64,000 bases of DNA from assembly GCA_041392305.1 (NCBI GenBank), contig JAWKMJ010000008.1:74415-138414 (forward strand), in the 5' to 3' direction. The first letter of the stretch is position 1; every line of letters starts with the position of its first letter. Positions 37,442-46,244 of the stretch are shown piece after piece. Source of the stretch: JAGQYP01 sp041392305 (GTDB lineage: Bacteria; Bacteroidota; Bacteroidia; Flavobacteriales_D; Crocinitomicaceae). The notes below the pieces were generated by a model. It saw only the letters and a list, made by a program, of their open reading frames with translations, was not told the origin of the DNA and ran no database searches. A program made the position numbers and the translations under genes.

Positions 37442-38440
37442 ATGCAAATACGCGAAAAAATAACGTTTTTCATTCTTTTATTGGTAGTTGGCTTTCTTTT
37501 TTTAGGAAGTCTCACTTTTGGTTCGGTAGATATTCCATTTGAAGAAATCCTGAATATTTTAAGTGGAGAAGTGGCCCCTAAGAGATCCTGGACATTGATA
37601 GTTGAAGCACGCCTGACAGCTTCATTAACCGCTATATTTGCAGGAATTTCTTTAAGTATTAGTGGCTTATTAATGCAAAACATCTTTCAAAATCCACTTG
37701 CAGGTCCGGGAGTGCTTGGAATTACTTCAGGATCCAATTTAGGTGTTGCATTGGTTTTCCTTTTTGCCGGAAGTCAGAGTAATGTGGTTGCATTAAGTGT
37801 TACCGCTGCAATACTTGGGGCTTTGAGTGTTCTTTTTCTCATTATCGGTATTAGTTTACGCGTTCGAAATAACGTTATTGTACTGATTTCAGGTCTCATG
37901 CTCTCTTATTTATGTGGAGCGGGAGTCAATATCATTTTGAACTATTCCGACAAAAATCAAATTCAGCAATTTGTGAATTGGGGATTCGGAAATTTCTCTT
38001 CAGTGCATCCGGATTCTATTTTTATCTTATTGAGTTTGTTATCAGGCTTCATAATCCTATTATTCCTCTTGTCTAAATATTGGAATGCTTTGGTTCTAGG
38101 TGAAAAATTTGCAGGTACACTTGGGGTTCCTGTATTTAGAATTCGATTGATAGGTATTTTGATAACCGGAATACTAACCGGATTGGTAACTGCATATTGC
38201 GGACCCATTGCTTTTGTAGGAATTGCCGTACCGCATATAAGTAGGATGCTGATTGCAAGAAATAATCATTTTATTATGATTCCATTGAATATTTTAGTTG
38301 GAGCAGCGATATGTCTGATTGGATTAATTTTTACGAAATACCCTTTCCCTCTACCTTTGAATGCAGTAACTTCCTTAATTGGAGCTCCTGTTATTTTGTG
38401 GATATTAATCAGTAAAAAAGCAGGATGGAAGAACGGATAA
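37442..38440 (+). CDS. FecCD-type ABC transporter permease
   Basis: The frame opens at a TTG at 37394, but the ATG at 37442 fits better and gives 332 residues. The protein is highly hydrophobic with about nine or ten membrane segments. FecCD/BtuC markers include SLSISGLLMQNIFQNPLA and GPIAFVGIAVPHISRM. It imports an iron complex, heme or cobalamin together with the ATPase that follows (16-base overlap). No binding protein is adjacent; a candidate receptor gene lies at 50.6 kb. Confidence 0.9.
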   Translation: MQIREKITFFILLLVVGFLFLGSLTFGSVDIPFEEILNILSGEVAPKRSWTLIVEARLTASLTAIFAGISLSISGLLMQNIFQNPLAGPGVLGITSGSNLGVALVFLFAGSQSNVVALSVTAAILGALSVLFLIIGISLRVRNNVIVLISGLMLSYLCGAGVNIILNYSDKNQIQQFVNWGFGNFSSVHPDSIFILLSLLSGFIILLFLLSKYWNALVLGEKFAGTLGVPVFRIRLIGILITGILTGLVTAYCGPIAFVGIAVPHISRMLIARNNHFIMIPLNILVGAAICLIGLIFTKYPFPLPLNAVTSLIGAPVILWILISKKAGWKNG

Positions 38441-39186
38441 ATAGTCTGGTTGTTAAGGATCTGGAAATTCATTATCAGAAAAACCAAATCTTACATGAAG
38501 TTAACCTGGAGCTTGAAAAAGGTAAGATTCACTTATTGGTGGGTCCGAACGGAAGTGGTAAAACTACCTTGTTGAATGCCCTGTCAGGTACCGTTGATTT
38601 TTCCGGAACCATCCATTTAGAAGGCAAGCCTCAAAAACAGCTTTCAAGAAAAGAATTAGCGCAAACCGTATCAATGGTTCATTCGGTTAATGCGGTGCAC
38701 CACATTTTAGTCAGGGAATTTATTGAGATGTCCCGCTTTCCCTACACCCATTTTTTAGGAAAATTAAACTCAGAAGATCAAAAAATCATTAACCAAAGTG
38801 TGGAACTTGTAGGAATCTCCGAACTTCTGAATCGATCTTTACAGAATTTGTCTGATGGAGAACGAAAAAAAGTCATGATTACTGCCGCACTTATACAGGA
38901 TTGTCCGATTATGCTCATGGACGAGCCTACGACTTTTTTAGATATTGGGAACAAATATCAATTTTCTAAACTCATACGCAAGATCAAAATAGAACTTGGC
39001 AAAACTGTACTGATTAGTTCACATGATCTGGATTTGGTTTTTCAGATCGCCGACTCAATTTTATTGATACAGGACAAACAAATTCAACAATACAGTTTAC
39101 AGGAGGTAAAAGCGCAAAAATTAATTGAAAAAGTATTTGGTTCCTATGATGTTAAACTAGATGAAAACGGCAGACTGCAACTCTAA
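38425..39186 (+). CDS. Iron-complex/cobalamin-type ABC transporter ATP-binding protein
   Basis: The 253-residue ATPase has Walker A GPNGSGKTT, signature LSDGERKKV, Walker B IMLMDEPTT and the switch His in ISSHDLD. The signature has an Asp in place of the usual Gly. It belongs to the FecE/BtuD/HmuV group. The start overlaps the permease gene by 16 bases. It is followed closely by a GSCFA gene. Confidence 0.92.
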   Translation: MEERINSLVVKDLEIHYQKNQILHEVNLELEKGKIHLLVGPNGSGKTTLLNALSGTVDFSGTIHLEGKPQKQLSRKELAQTVSMVHSVNAVHHILVREFIEMSRFPYTHFLGKLNSEDQKIINQSVELVGISELLNRSLQNLSDGERKKVMITAALIQDCPIMLMDEPTTFLDIGNKYQFSKLIRKIKIELGKTVLISSHDLDLVFQIADSILLIQDKQIQQYSLQEVKAQKLIEKVFGSYDVKLDENGRLQL

Positions 39187-39195
39187 ATAGAATCT

Positions 39196-40137
39196 ATGGC
39201 AAAGCAATTAACCTCATCAGTTCCTCTCCCAGAATTTCCATTTGAGATCACACATCAGGATGAGATCTATAGTTTGGGTTCATGTTTTAGTGAACACATC
39301 GGCTCACTGTTAAAAAATTTGTGGTTTCCTATTCAGGTAAATCCATTCGGCACTCTTTTCAACCCCTTATCTATCCTTCATATTTTGGAAAGAAGTTTTC
39401 AGTTGGATTTATTTACCGAAGAGTCGATTCAAGAGCATAATGGCCTCTATTTTCTATGGGAAACCCATGGACGAATATCTGACACACAACCTGCGAAAGT
39501 ACTTGAACGAGCCAATCAAGAATTAACTGCACTGCACAATTTTCTTCAAAAAGGAAATTATATGCTAATCACTTTTGGTACCTCTTTTTATTTTGAGCAT
39601 CATTCACTAGGAAAAATAGTAGCTAATTGCCACAAACAGCCTCAAGATTGGTTTACCAGAAAAAGAGCCAACTCCTCGGAAATTGCTTTGAAATATTTAG
39701 CTTTCACAGAGAAAGTCCAAAAACTCAACCCTCATTTAAAGTTCATCTTTACTGTAAGTCCTGTACGACATGCCAGGGACGGATTTGTGGCTAACAACCG
39801 ATCCAAAGCGGAACTCCTTTTAGCCATAGAACAAATCGAAGCGCAACCGAATAATTTCTATTTCCCCTCTTATGAAATCCAAATGGACGAATTAAGGGAT
39901 TATCGATTTTATGCAGACGATCTTTTGCATCCCAGTCCGCTGGCAATTGAACTGATTTTTGAAAAATTCAAACAAAGTATATTGGGTATTGCAACAACTA
40001 ATTTTATTGAAGAAATAAGTAAAATAAATGCACAGGAAGCTCATCGCCCCATGTTTCCAGAACTACCAGAAACTAAGCATGCAGAAGAAAAGCTAAAAGA
40101 AAAAAAAGCACAATTGCAAGGTAAAATCTGGGGTTAA
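39196..40137 (+). CDS. GSCFA-domain protein
   Basis: The 313-residue cytosolic protein has the eponymous SLGSCFSEHIG motif near residue 26, NPFGTLFNPLSI, and the HARDG block later, typical of the GSCFA family (SGNH-hydrolase-like). These are probable hydrolases with unknown substrate. The C-terminus is a Lys/Glu-rich tail. It follows the ABC ATPase gene by nine bases and is likely in its operon. Confidence 0.85.
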   Translation: MAKQLTSSVPLPEFPFEITHQDEIYSLGSCFSEHIGSLLKNLWFPIQVNPFGTLFNPLSILHILERSFQLDLFTEESIQEHNGLYFLWETHGRISDTQPAKVLERANQELTALHNFLQKGNYMLITFGTSFYFEHHSLGKIVANCHKQPQDWFTRKRANSSEIALKYLAFTEKVQKLNPHLKFIFTVSPVRHARDGFVANNRSKAELLLAIEQIEAQPNNFYFPSYEIQMDELRDYRFYADDLLHPSPLAIELIFEKFKQSILGIATTNFIEEISKINAQEAHRPMFPELPETKHAEEKLKEKKAQLQGKIWG

Positions 40138-40342
40138 ATTCGACCAATTTGCCAATTTTAACAATCTGAATATCTGATACTTCGACAAATTTTATGGTCT
40201 TACCGAAATATTATTGTAACTTGTATGGTTAAATCAAGTTATAGGTTTATAAATATTTTTTTAGTAGGTGTAACTTTTGCCACTGTTAGATTGTTTTAGC
40301 TGTCAAAAGGAACCAAAAACTTTAGAAACTACTGAGTAAATT

Positions 40343-40834
40343 TTGAATAGTAAAGAGTACAATAGCGCCGTTCAAGAGCATTCCGGAAGACTTTTCGGAT
40401 ACTGTTTGAAGTTTCTGCAAAACCGAGAGGATGCGGACGATATTGTACAAGATGCTTACAAAAAACTCTGGGAAAATCGCAAAGCGGTTGATTTTAACAA
40501 ATCGAAATCCTGGTTATTTACTACAGCACACAATGCGATGATTAATTTCAAGGTAAAGAAAAGCCGAATGGTCTCTATGGAGATCCTTCCTGAAAGAAGT
40601 TCGATGGCTTATTTTTCAAAGAGACTCGAAACCAAAGAAATCATTGAAAAAGCGCTTAAGAACTTACCTCCGCTTCAGAAATCCATTGTTTTGATGCGGG
40701 ATTTGGAGGGGTACAATTACCAGGAGATAGGTGCGGTTTTGAACCTTTCAGAGTCTCAAGTTAAAGTTTATTTGTTCCGTGCAAGAAAGAAATTGAAGAA
40801 GCAGCTAAAAGATTTAACAGAATTAGTGGCATGA
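40343..40834 (+). CDS. ECF-type RNA polymerase sigma factor
   Basis: The 163-residue protein has sigma-70 region 2 (FGYCLKFLQNREDADDIVQDAYKKL is its core, with the DDIVQD -10 element contacts) and region 4 (LPPLQKSIVLMRDLEGY, LNLSESQVKVYLFRARKKLK). I accept a TTG start at 40343, as no ATG is available nearby. It is followed with a 4-base overlap (ATGA) by a gene whose N-terminus looks like an anti-sigma domain. It probably directs genes for the envelope or type IX secretion functions. Confidence 0.92.
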   Translation: MNSKEYNSAVQEHSGRLFGYCLKFLQNREDADDIVQDAYKKLWENRKAVDFNKSKSWLFTTAHNAMINFKVKKSRMVSMEILPERSSMAYFSKRLETKEIIEKALKNLPPLQKSIVLMRDLEGYNYQEIGAVLNLSESQVKVYLFRARKKLKKQLKDLTELVA

Positions 40835-42828
40835 CGAGCATCGATAAGAACAATATAGAAAAGTGGCTCTTCGATTATCATGAAGGTAATCTGAATCAAG
40901 AGGACAGAGAGACTCTTGAGCGGTTTGTCCTTCTTAATCCCGAGTATGAATCTGAAATGGACGCCTGGTCTATGGCATTCGTTGAGAACGAAGAGTTTGA
41001 ATACCACAATACAGAATCTTTATATCAAAAGAAAAAACGTTTTGGCTGGATTGGTTGGTCTTCCGCAGCAGCTATTCTCGTTTCCGGAATCGTACTTTCC
41101 TTTTTATTTCTTGGTAAAAAATCCGAATCCAACTTAGCAAATCATCTGAGTTCACTTTCTGAATCCAATCTAAATCAGAATCAGAACTCCCTTGACAATT
41201 TAAAGTCGATCACTTCTCCCGGTATGGAATTGGAATCTTTACCCAATGAAGTAACAGGTAAAAATGGACAACCACTGAATGTCCAAGACAACGAAGAGAA
41301 TTCATCGAAAAATGAGATTTCTGAAAATGGCTTTGCGATTCCGCAAGTATGGACTCCAACTGCAAATGAAAAGCGCTCTAACAAGAATCTTCAGCAATTC
41401 AACACACCAAACAAAGTGGTCCATGAACCAAGACTTTCAAATACAAATAAATCACTTCAAGCGAACCCGGATCTAGTTCCGCAAAATATGCATGCTACTG
41501 CCGATGAAAATGTAGTAGTTGCGAATTCCAACCTCCATGCAGGTCAATTGAACGACTCCAATGGGCAAAATCATGCTGAAATCATTGATTTCTCGGTGAA
41601 CAATCAGAATACGGATGTGCTGGTAAACAACACGATCCAAGACGAACTAATTTCCGCTATCCCTGGAAAAAACGCTCAGATTGTAACCAACGATGAATTT
41701 GCTCATCTGGAGCCTGTTTCACCTCACCTGCAAAAAGACATCACTTTAAACCAGGCTTTAGATAAGCTCGATTATGAGGATGGAAAACACAATGGCGCAT
41801 ACCTTTCCAATCCTGAGTTCTCAGAAAATAAAATCGATTTATCGGAAAACTTGAAAAATTCTTCTCGAAAAACAACAACCAAATTTATTCGAGATTTGAA
41901 ACGTGCATTCAACAACCCTTCTGGTGTGACCAACTTAAGAAATCCGAACTTGGTTATTCCCGGTTACAACCCATTGGCCTTTAACCCATCATTGGCTGGA
42001 GGAATGTTGAAAACAAGGATTCAAACTTCTTATATGAATCAGTGGACAGGTACATCTCAAATGCAGCACATGGCACAGTTGTCTGTAGATGGCTATGTTT
42101 ACGGAATGCGTGGAGGGATAGGAATGAACATTCAGTTTAAAGATTACGCTCAGGGAACCTATCGAAATTATGACGCTGCCTTGATGTACTCTCCAAAAAT
42201 CAATTTTGGAAAATTCCTTACCATCGAACCTTCAATTAAGTTCAACATGGGGGCATACACTTTGGACAAAAGCAAAATTGTTCCAGGAGGTCAAATTGAG
42301 ATGGAGAGAGGGAATGTTTATCAAACTTTTGAATCAGGTGAAAGCCCAATTGGTTCGCAAAAAATGTATTATGATCTGGGTGTAGGATTATTCGTCAATA
42401 CGAAATGGTTCTATGCCGGTTTCTCTATGGATAATGTATTTAGACATAAAGAGAACATCTACAGCAACGATGTTTCTAATCCTAGAAGAGCCCCATTTAG
42501 AATGAATGCCGTAATCGGGACTGATTTTGAATCACGAAACAAAAATTTCAGTGGTTCTCCTTACATCGTCTATCAGCATTTCGACAATTATGATGAATTC
42601 TATTTTGGTTCGAATTTCAGATTCTATTGGGGAACTGCAGGAGTCAGTATTTCAGACAAAGGCAATATCTCTGCTCAAGCCGGAGTTCAATTCAAAAAGT
42701 TTAAGATGTATTATCAATACGATTGGACAAAGTCGAAGTTGATGGGAATCAAAGGACATTCACATGAAATTATGTTCAGATTTACAATCAAACCGAAAAG
42801 ATCATTTACCAAAAACCTGGAGTATTAA
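40831..42828 (+). CDS. Anti-sigma-like domain fused to a PorP/SprF-type outer-membrane barrel
   Basis: One 665-residue polypeptide has three parts. Residues 1-70 resemble the cytoplasmic zinc-free anti-sigma domain of Bacteroidota (WLFDYHEGNLNQEDRETLE). A single membrane helix spans about 73-95 (WSSAAAILVSGIVLSFLFL) after a KKKR stop. Residues about 96-360 are a long low-complexity Asn/Ser/Gln-rich linker. Residues about 361-665 match PorP/SprF (NPLAFNPSLAGG, QMQHMAQLSVDGYVYG, beta strands throughout). No break or frameshift separates the parts. It overlaps the sigma gene by ATGA and is followed by a separate PorP/SprF gene. Confidence 0.85.
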   Translation: MTSIDKNNIEKWLFDYHEGNLNQEDRETLERFVLLNPEYESEMDAWSMAFVENEEFEYHNTESLYQKKKRFGWIGWSSAAAILVSGIVLSFLFLGKKSESNLANHLSSLSESNLNQNQNSLDNLKSITSPGMELESLPNEVTGKNGQPLNVQDNEENSSKNEISENGFAIPQVWTPTANEKRSNKNLQQFNTPNKVVHEPRLSNTNKSLQANPDLVPQNMHATADENVVVANSNLHAGQLNDSNGQNHAEIIDFSVNNQNTDVLVNNTIQDELISAIPGKNAQIVTNDEFAHLEPVSPHLQKDITLNQALDKLDYEDGKHNGAYLSNPEFSENKIDLSENLKNSSRKTTTKFIRDLKRAFNNPSGVTNLRNPNLVIPGYNPLAFNPSLAGGMLKTRIQTSYMNQWTGTSQMQHMAQLSVDGYVYGMRGGIGMNIQFKDYAQGTYRNYDAALMYSPKINFGKFLTIEPSIKFNMGAYTLDKSKIVPGGQIEMERGNVYQTFESGESPIGSQKMYYDLGVGLFVNTKWFYAGFSMDNVFRHKENIYSNDVSNPRRAPFRMNAVIGTDFESRNKNFSGSPYIVYQHFDNYDEFYFGSNFRFYWGTAGVSISDKGNISAQAGVQFKKFKMYYQYDWTKSKLMGIKGHSHEIMFRFTIKPKRSFTKNLEY

Positions 42829-42833
42829 AAATA

Positions 42834-42839
42834 AGGAGG
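42834..42839 (+). promoter_or_regulatory. Canonical AGGAGG Shine-Dalgarno sequence
   Basis: AGGAGG lies eight bases before the ATG at 42848. Strong SD sequences are rare in this window, so this gene may be translated more efficiently than its neighbours. Confidence 0.7.
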
Positions 42840-42847
42840 AAAGAATT

Positions 42848-43813
42848 ATGAAGAGATTGATACTATTTTTAATGATTGGTTTTAGTTTGTTGCTTACCAA
42901 ACAAGCACAAGCTCAGGACCCGCATTTTTCGCAGTTTTATGCGAATCCGCTTTACCTGAACCCGGCTTTAGCTGGTACTCATGGATGTCCGAGACTGAAT
43001 TTCAACTATAGAAACCAATGGCCTGCTCTGTCTGGTACGTTTGTGACCTATAGTGCTTCTTACGATCAGTATTTCGATAACCTTTCCGGAGGGATTGGTG
43101 TAATTGCTACTTTGGATCAGGCAGGTAAGGGTACAATTAACACCCTGACGCTTAGTTTCATTTATGCCTATCACTTGAAACTGGGTAGAAAATGGAGAAT
43201 GATTTTTGGTGCACAAGCAACTTGGAATCAAAAATTCCTGGATTGGAGTAAACTTTCGTTTGGAGATCAAATTGACCCTAGAAGAGGTTTTATTTACAAC
43301 ACCGGAGATCAACCCAGAGGTGGAACTCGAGGTTTCTTTGATGTATCGGCAGGTTTTGTAATCTACAATGAATTTTTCTATGGTGGATTTACCGCCAAGC
43401 ATTTGAATATGCCAAATGAGTCTATGATTATTGGCGAATCGAAGCAGCCCATTAAAATGACTGCCCATTTAGGTGCCGACATCAAATTTGGTAAAGGTTC
43501 TAAATATTCCAATACCACTTCCATTTCTCCAAACGTAATTTTCCAATACCAACAAGGGTTTATGGAATTGAATTTGGGTCTTTATGTGAAGTACGGTGTG
43601 ATTCGAGGAGGTGTTTGGTGGAGAACCAATGATGCTTTCATTATCATGCTGGGATTAGATACTAAAGTATTCAAGCTGGGATACAGCTATGATGTAACAA
43701 TATCGAAATTAACAAACGCTTCAGGTGGTTCTCACGAGGTTTCATTGGGACTTTACCTGAACTGTAAAAAGAGGCCTAAAGGATTTAGAACTATTTCTTG
43801 TCCTTCCTTCTAA
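42848..43813 (+). CDS. PorP/SprF-family type IX secretion membrane protein
   Basis: The start at 42848 follows an AGGAGG and gives 322 residues; the longest frame starts earlier inside the fusion gene and is rejected. A signal peptide (LLLTKQAQA) is followed by the PorP/SprF hallmark QDPHFSQFYANPLYLNPALAG and beta-strand segments to the end. PorP/SprF proteins are outer-membrane barrels that work with the type IX system in secretion, attachment of cargo or gliding. It shares an operon with the sigma factor and the fusion protein. Confidence 0.92.
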   Translation: MKRLILFLMIGFSLLLTKQAQAQDPHFSQFYANPLYLNPALAGTHGCPRLNFNYRNQWPALSGTFVTYSASYDQYFDNLSGGIGVIATLDQAGKGTINTLTLSFIYAYHLKLGRKWRMIFGAQATWNQKFLDWSKLSFGDQIDPRRGFIYNTGDQPRGGTRGFFDVSAGFVIYNEFFYGGFTAKHLNMPNESMIIGESKQPIKMTAHLGADIKFGKGSKYSNTTSISPNVIFQYQQGFMELNLGLYVKYGVIRGGVWWRTNDAFIIMLGLDTKVFKLGYSYDVTISKLTNASGGSHEVSLGLYLNCKKRPKGFRTISCPSF

Positions 43814-43857
43814 TAAACAACTAAACTAGTTTAAGATTTCGTTTTCTGTTTTGGTTT

Positions 43858-43896
43858 GGAAAAAGTGGTTTACTCGTAGACCACTTTTCCTTTTTT
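43858..43896. terminator. Bidirectional terminator after PorP/SprF
   Basis: GGAAAAAGTGGT (43858-43869) pairs with ACCACTTTTCC (43880-43890) and is followed by a T-run; the reverse strand also has a T-run. The stop codon of the opposite-strand amidohydrolase gene lies in the loop. Confidence 0.85.
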
Positions 43897-45489
43897 AATG
43901 GTGTATTCAACATAGGCTTTTAAAATCTGATCTTTAGGTGCCTCTAGCAGATCGGCACTCAAAATAATAAGATCCGCATTCTTTCCTTCTTCCAGTGTTC
44001 CTTTCCATCCCTCTTCAAAATTGCTCACTGCTCCCCATTGGGTCATCCCTCTTAAGGTAACAATTCTACTCAAGCCATTTTTAGCTAAAAATCCCTCTTT
44101 CGGCTCTAGTTCTTTATTTTGTCTGAATACAGAGCAAAAGAAATTATAAAAAGGATTGATATCCGTCACAGGAAAATCTGTTCCTATGGCCAACATTCCT
44201 GAAGTATTGAATAACTTTTTGTAATTATATGCACCTTCTTCTAAACGATGCCCACCGATACGGTCTTCTGCCCAGCGCATATCATCCATCGCATGATTGG
44301 GCTGTACCGAGGGGATGACACTGAATTTTGAAAACAACTCAAAATCAGAAGTATTCATTACCTGAGCATGTTCGATTTTCCATCTGCAATCGTTTACCTC
44401 TTTTAGAACATCTCCATAAGCTTCCAAAACAAAACGGTTTGCGGAGTCGCCTATGCAGTGTGTATTGACTTGAAATTCATTCAAATACGCAAAACTCAAG
44501 ACCTTTTTAAAACTGGAATCCAACACAATTTGGCCATAAGTAGGCTGATCAGAATAATGAGCTAACATACAAGCACCACGAGATCCTAAAGAACCATCAG
44601 CAATTAATTTAAAGGAAGAAACATTGAGTAACTCACTTTTATATTTTCCATTTTTCAGCGCGTACTGTAAACCTTCTTCATTTCCAAAAATCATAGCATA
44701 GACATCAAGCTTCAAAATCCCCTCTTCCTCTAGTTGTTTGTACCATTCTATTTGGGTAGGAGTTAAACCAGCCTCATTAATTGAAGTAATACCATATTCA
44801 AAAAGAGTTTGCTGAAACTCTTCAAATTTTGCTTTCAGTTGTTCCTTTGAAACCATAGGGCTCTTTCTATAGACTAAATCGAGAGCATTATCCATGATAA
44901 ATCCTGTAAATTCCCCATTCACATATTCCACTTGACCCGGAAGAATTTCTTGTCTGTCCAAGGAGTCAAACAATTCAAACGTTTTGGAATTGATCAATGC
45001 TCCATGACCATCAATTCGAGTAAGTAGCAGAGGTTGATCAGGAAATAAGCTATCCAATTCTTTCAAAGTAGGTCGTTCCTTATTTTCCCAAAGAGATTCA
45101 TCCCATCCTCTCCCAATAATCCAATTGTTTAAAGGTTGTTGTGTGCGAGCGACTTCCAAAGTTTTCTTTTTAGATCTCAGCCATCTTAGGTCTGCAAAGA
45201 AACTATCTTCCACAAATCCCAATACATGGCAATGTGAATCATGAAAACCAGGAATCACCATCTTGCCCATAGCATCGATTTCTCGATCAGCGGCATACTT
45301 ATTCATGATTTCTCTTTCAGGTCCGAGTTCAATAATCTTCCCGTCTTTTATAGCCATTGCTTGATAGACCGTGCTATTTTTATCCAAACTGTAAATACGT
45401 GCATTATGGATAATCAAATCTGCTTCCTTTCCCTTAAAACACGAAGAAAGAAGAAAAAAAAGTACACTTAAAAGTGAAAGTTGTTTCAT
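43870..45489 (-). CDS. Amidohydrolase family 3 (YtcJ-like) lipoprotein
   Basis: The 539-residue product has a lipoprotein signal (LLSSC, Cys17). The Amidohydro_3 domain shows PGFHDSHCHVLG (metal-binding His pair), TRIDGHGALINS, IGDSANRFVLEAY, HAQVMN and GTDFPVTD. YtcJ-like enzymes hydrolyse amides of unknown physiological substrate. The lipid anchor suggests periplasmic or outer-membrane location. It overlaps the upstream SDR gene by four bases in a three-gene operon. Confidence 0.88.
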   Translation of the reverse strand: MKQLSLLSVLFFLLSSCFKGKEADLIIHNARIYSLDKNSTVYQAMAIKDGKIIELGPEREIMNKYAADREIDAMGKMVIPGFHDSHCHVLGFVEDSFFADLRWLRSKKKTLEVARTQQPLNNWIIGRGWDESLWENKERPTLKELDSLFPDQPLLLTRIDGHGALINSKTFELFDSLDRQEILPGQVEYVNGEFTGFIMDNALDLVYRKSPMVSKEQLKAKFEEFQQTLFEYGITSINEAGLTPTQIEWYKQLEEEGILKLDVYAMIFGNEEGLQYALKNGKYKSELLNVSSFKLIADGSLGSRGACMLAHYSDQPTYGQIVLDSSFKKVLSFAYLNEFQVNTHCIGDSANRFVLEAYGDVLKEVNDCRWKIEHAQVMNTSDFELFSKFSVIPSVQPNHAMDDMRWAEDRIGGHRLEEGAYNYKKLFNTSGMLAIGTDFPVTDINPFYNFFCSVFRQNKELEPKEGFLAKNGLSRIVTLRGMTQWGAVSNFEEGWKGTLEEGKNADLIILSADLLEAPKDQILKAYVEYTIKKGKVVYE

Positions 45490-46244
45490 GATTTATGCAA
45501 ATAGAAAGAATTGGCCTGCGAGGTGCATGTGACCACTATATCATTCAAACAAACGTGTTTAGGCGTTGTTGCCGCGTAATATGTGATTTCAGCCAAATCT
45601 TCTCCTGTTAAAGGTTCAAAACCTTGATATACCGCATCCGCTTTTTCTTGATCACCTTTAAAACGTACCACGCTAAATTCCGTTTCCGCCAGACCAGGAG
45701 CAATATTGGTTACTTTGATTCCAAAAGGCAACAAATCAATTCGCATAGCCTTTGAAAGTGAATCAACCGCGTGTTTCGAAGCACAATAAACATTCCCACT
45801 CAAATACGTCTCTTTTCCTGCCGTAGATGCAATATTAATAATGTGCCCCACCCCATTTTGTTTAAGAATCGGAATCACTTGTTTGGAAACATAAAGCAAC
45901 CCTTTCACATTAGTATCGATCATTCGGTCCCAATCTTCTGTATTACCTTTATCGATGGTATCTCTACCAACCGCCAATCCAGCATTATTGACAAGAATTT
46001 GAAGGTCTTTTTTCACCTCATCAGGAATGGATTGGATCGCTTTTTCCACTTGACTTAGCTCCCGAACATCAAAATTGAGCGTGAGTACTTTTACTTTGAA
46101 ACCATTCTGAATATCCTCGGCTATTTGTTCCAATCTATCTGCTCTTCTTCCAGTTATAATCAGATCATACCCTTCTTTAGCAAATTTATAGGCGATTGCT
46201 TTTCCAAATCCCGAGGTAGCTCCTGTAACTAATATTGTACTCAT
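45486..46244 (-). CDS. Short-chain dehydrogenase/reductase (YdfG-like)
   Basis: The 252-residue SDR has the cofactor motif TGATSGFGKAIA, NNAGLAVG, the catalytic YCASK with the Ser upstream (INIASTAGKE), and a C-terminal substrate loop. It resembles YdfG, the NADP-dependent 3-hydroxy acid dehydrogenase, but the substrate is not readable. It sits between the membrane protein and amidohydrolase genes with 4-base overlaps on both sides. Confidence 0.92.
   Translation of the reverse strand: MSTILVTGATSGFGKAIAYKFAKEGYDLIITGRRADRLEQIAEDIQNGFKVKVLTLNFDVRELSQVEKAIQSIPDEVKKDLQILVNNAGLAVGRDTIDKGNTEDWDRMIDTNVKGLLYVSKQVIPILKQNGVGHIINIASTAGKETYLSGNVYCASKHAVDSLSKAMRIDLLPFGIKVTNIAPGLAETEFSVVRFKGDQEKADAVYQGFEPLTGEDLAEITYYAATTPKHVCLNDIVVTCTSQANSFYLHKS

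Noticed and set aside
40831..42828. Two separate genes wrongly joined at the anti-sigma/barrel junction
   Set aside because: The frame is continuous with no stop, and no start with a signal peptide lies before the barrel part.
42968..43468. 166-codon ORF on the minus strand inside the PorP/SprF gene
   Set aside because: It is a shadow frame of a clear gene and has no recognisable domain.
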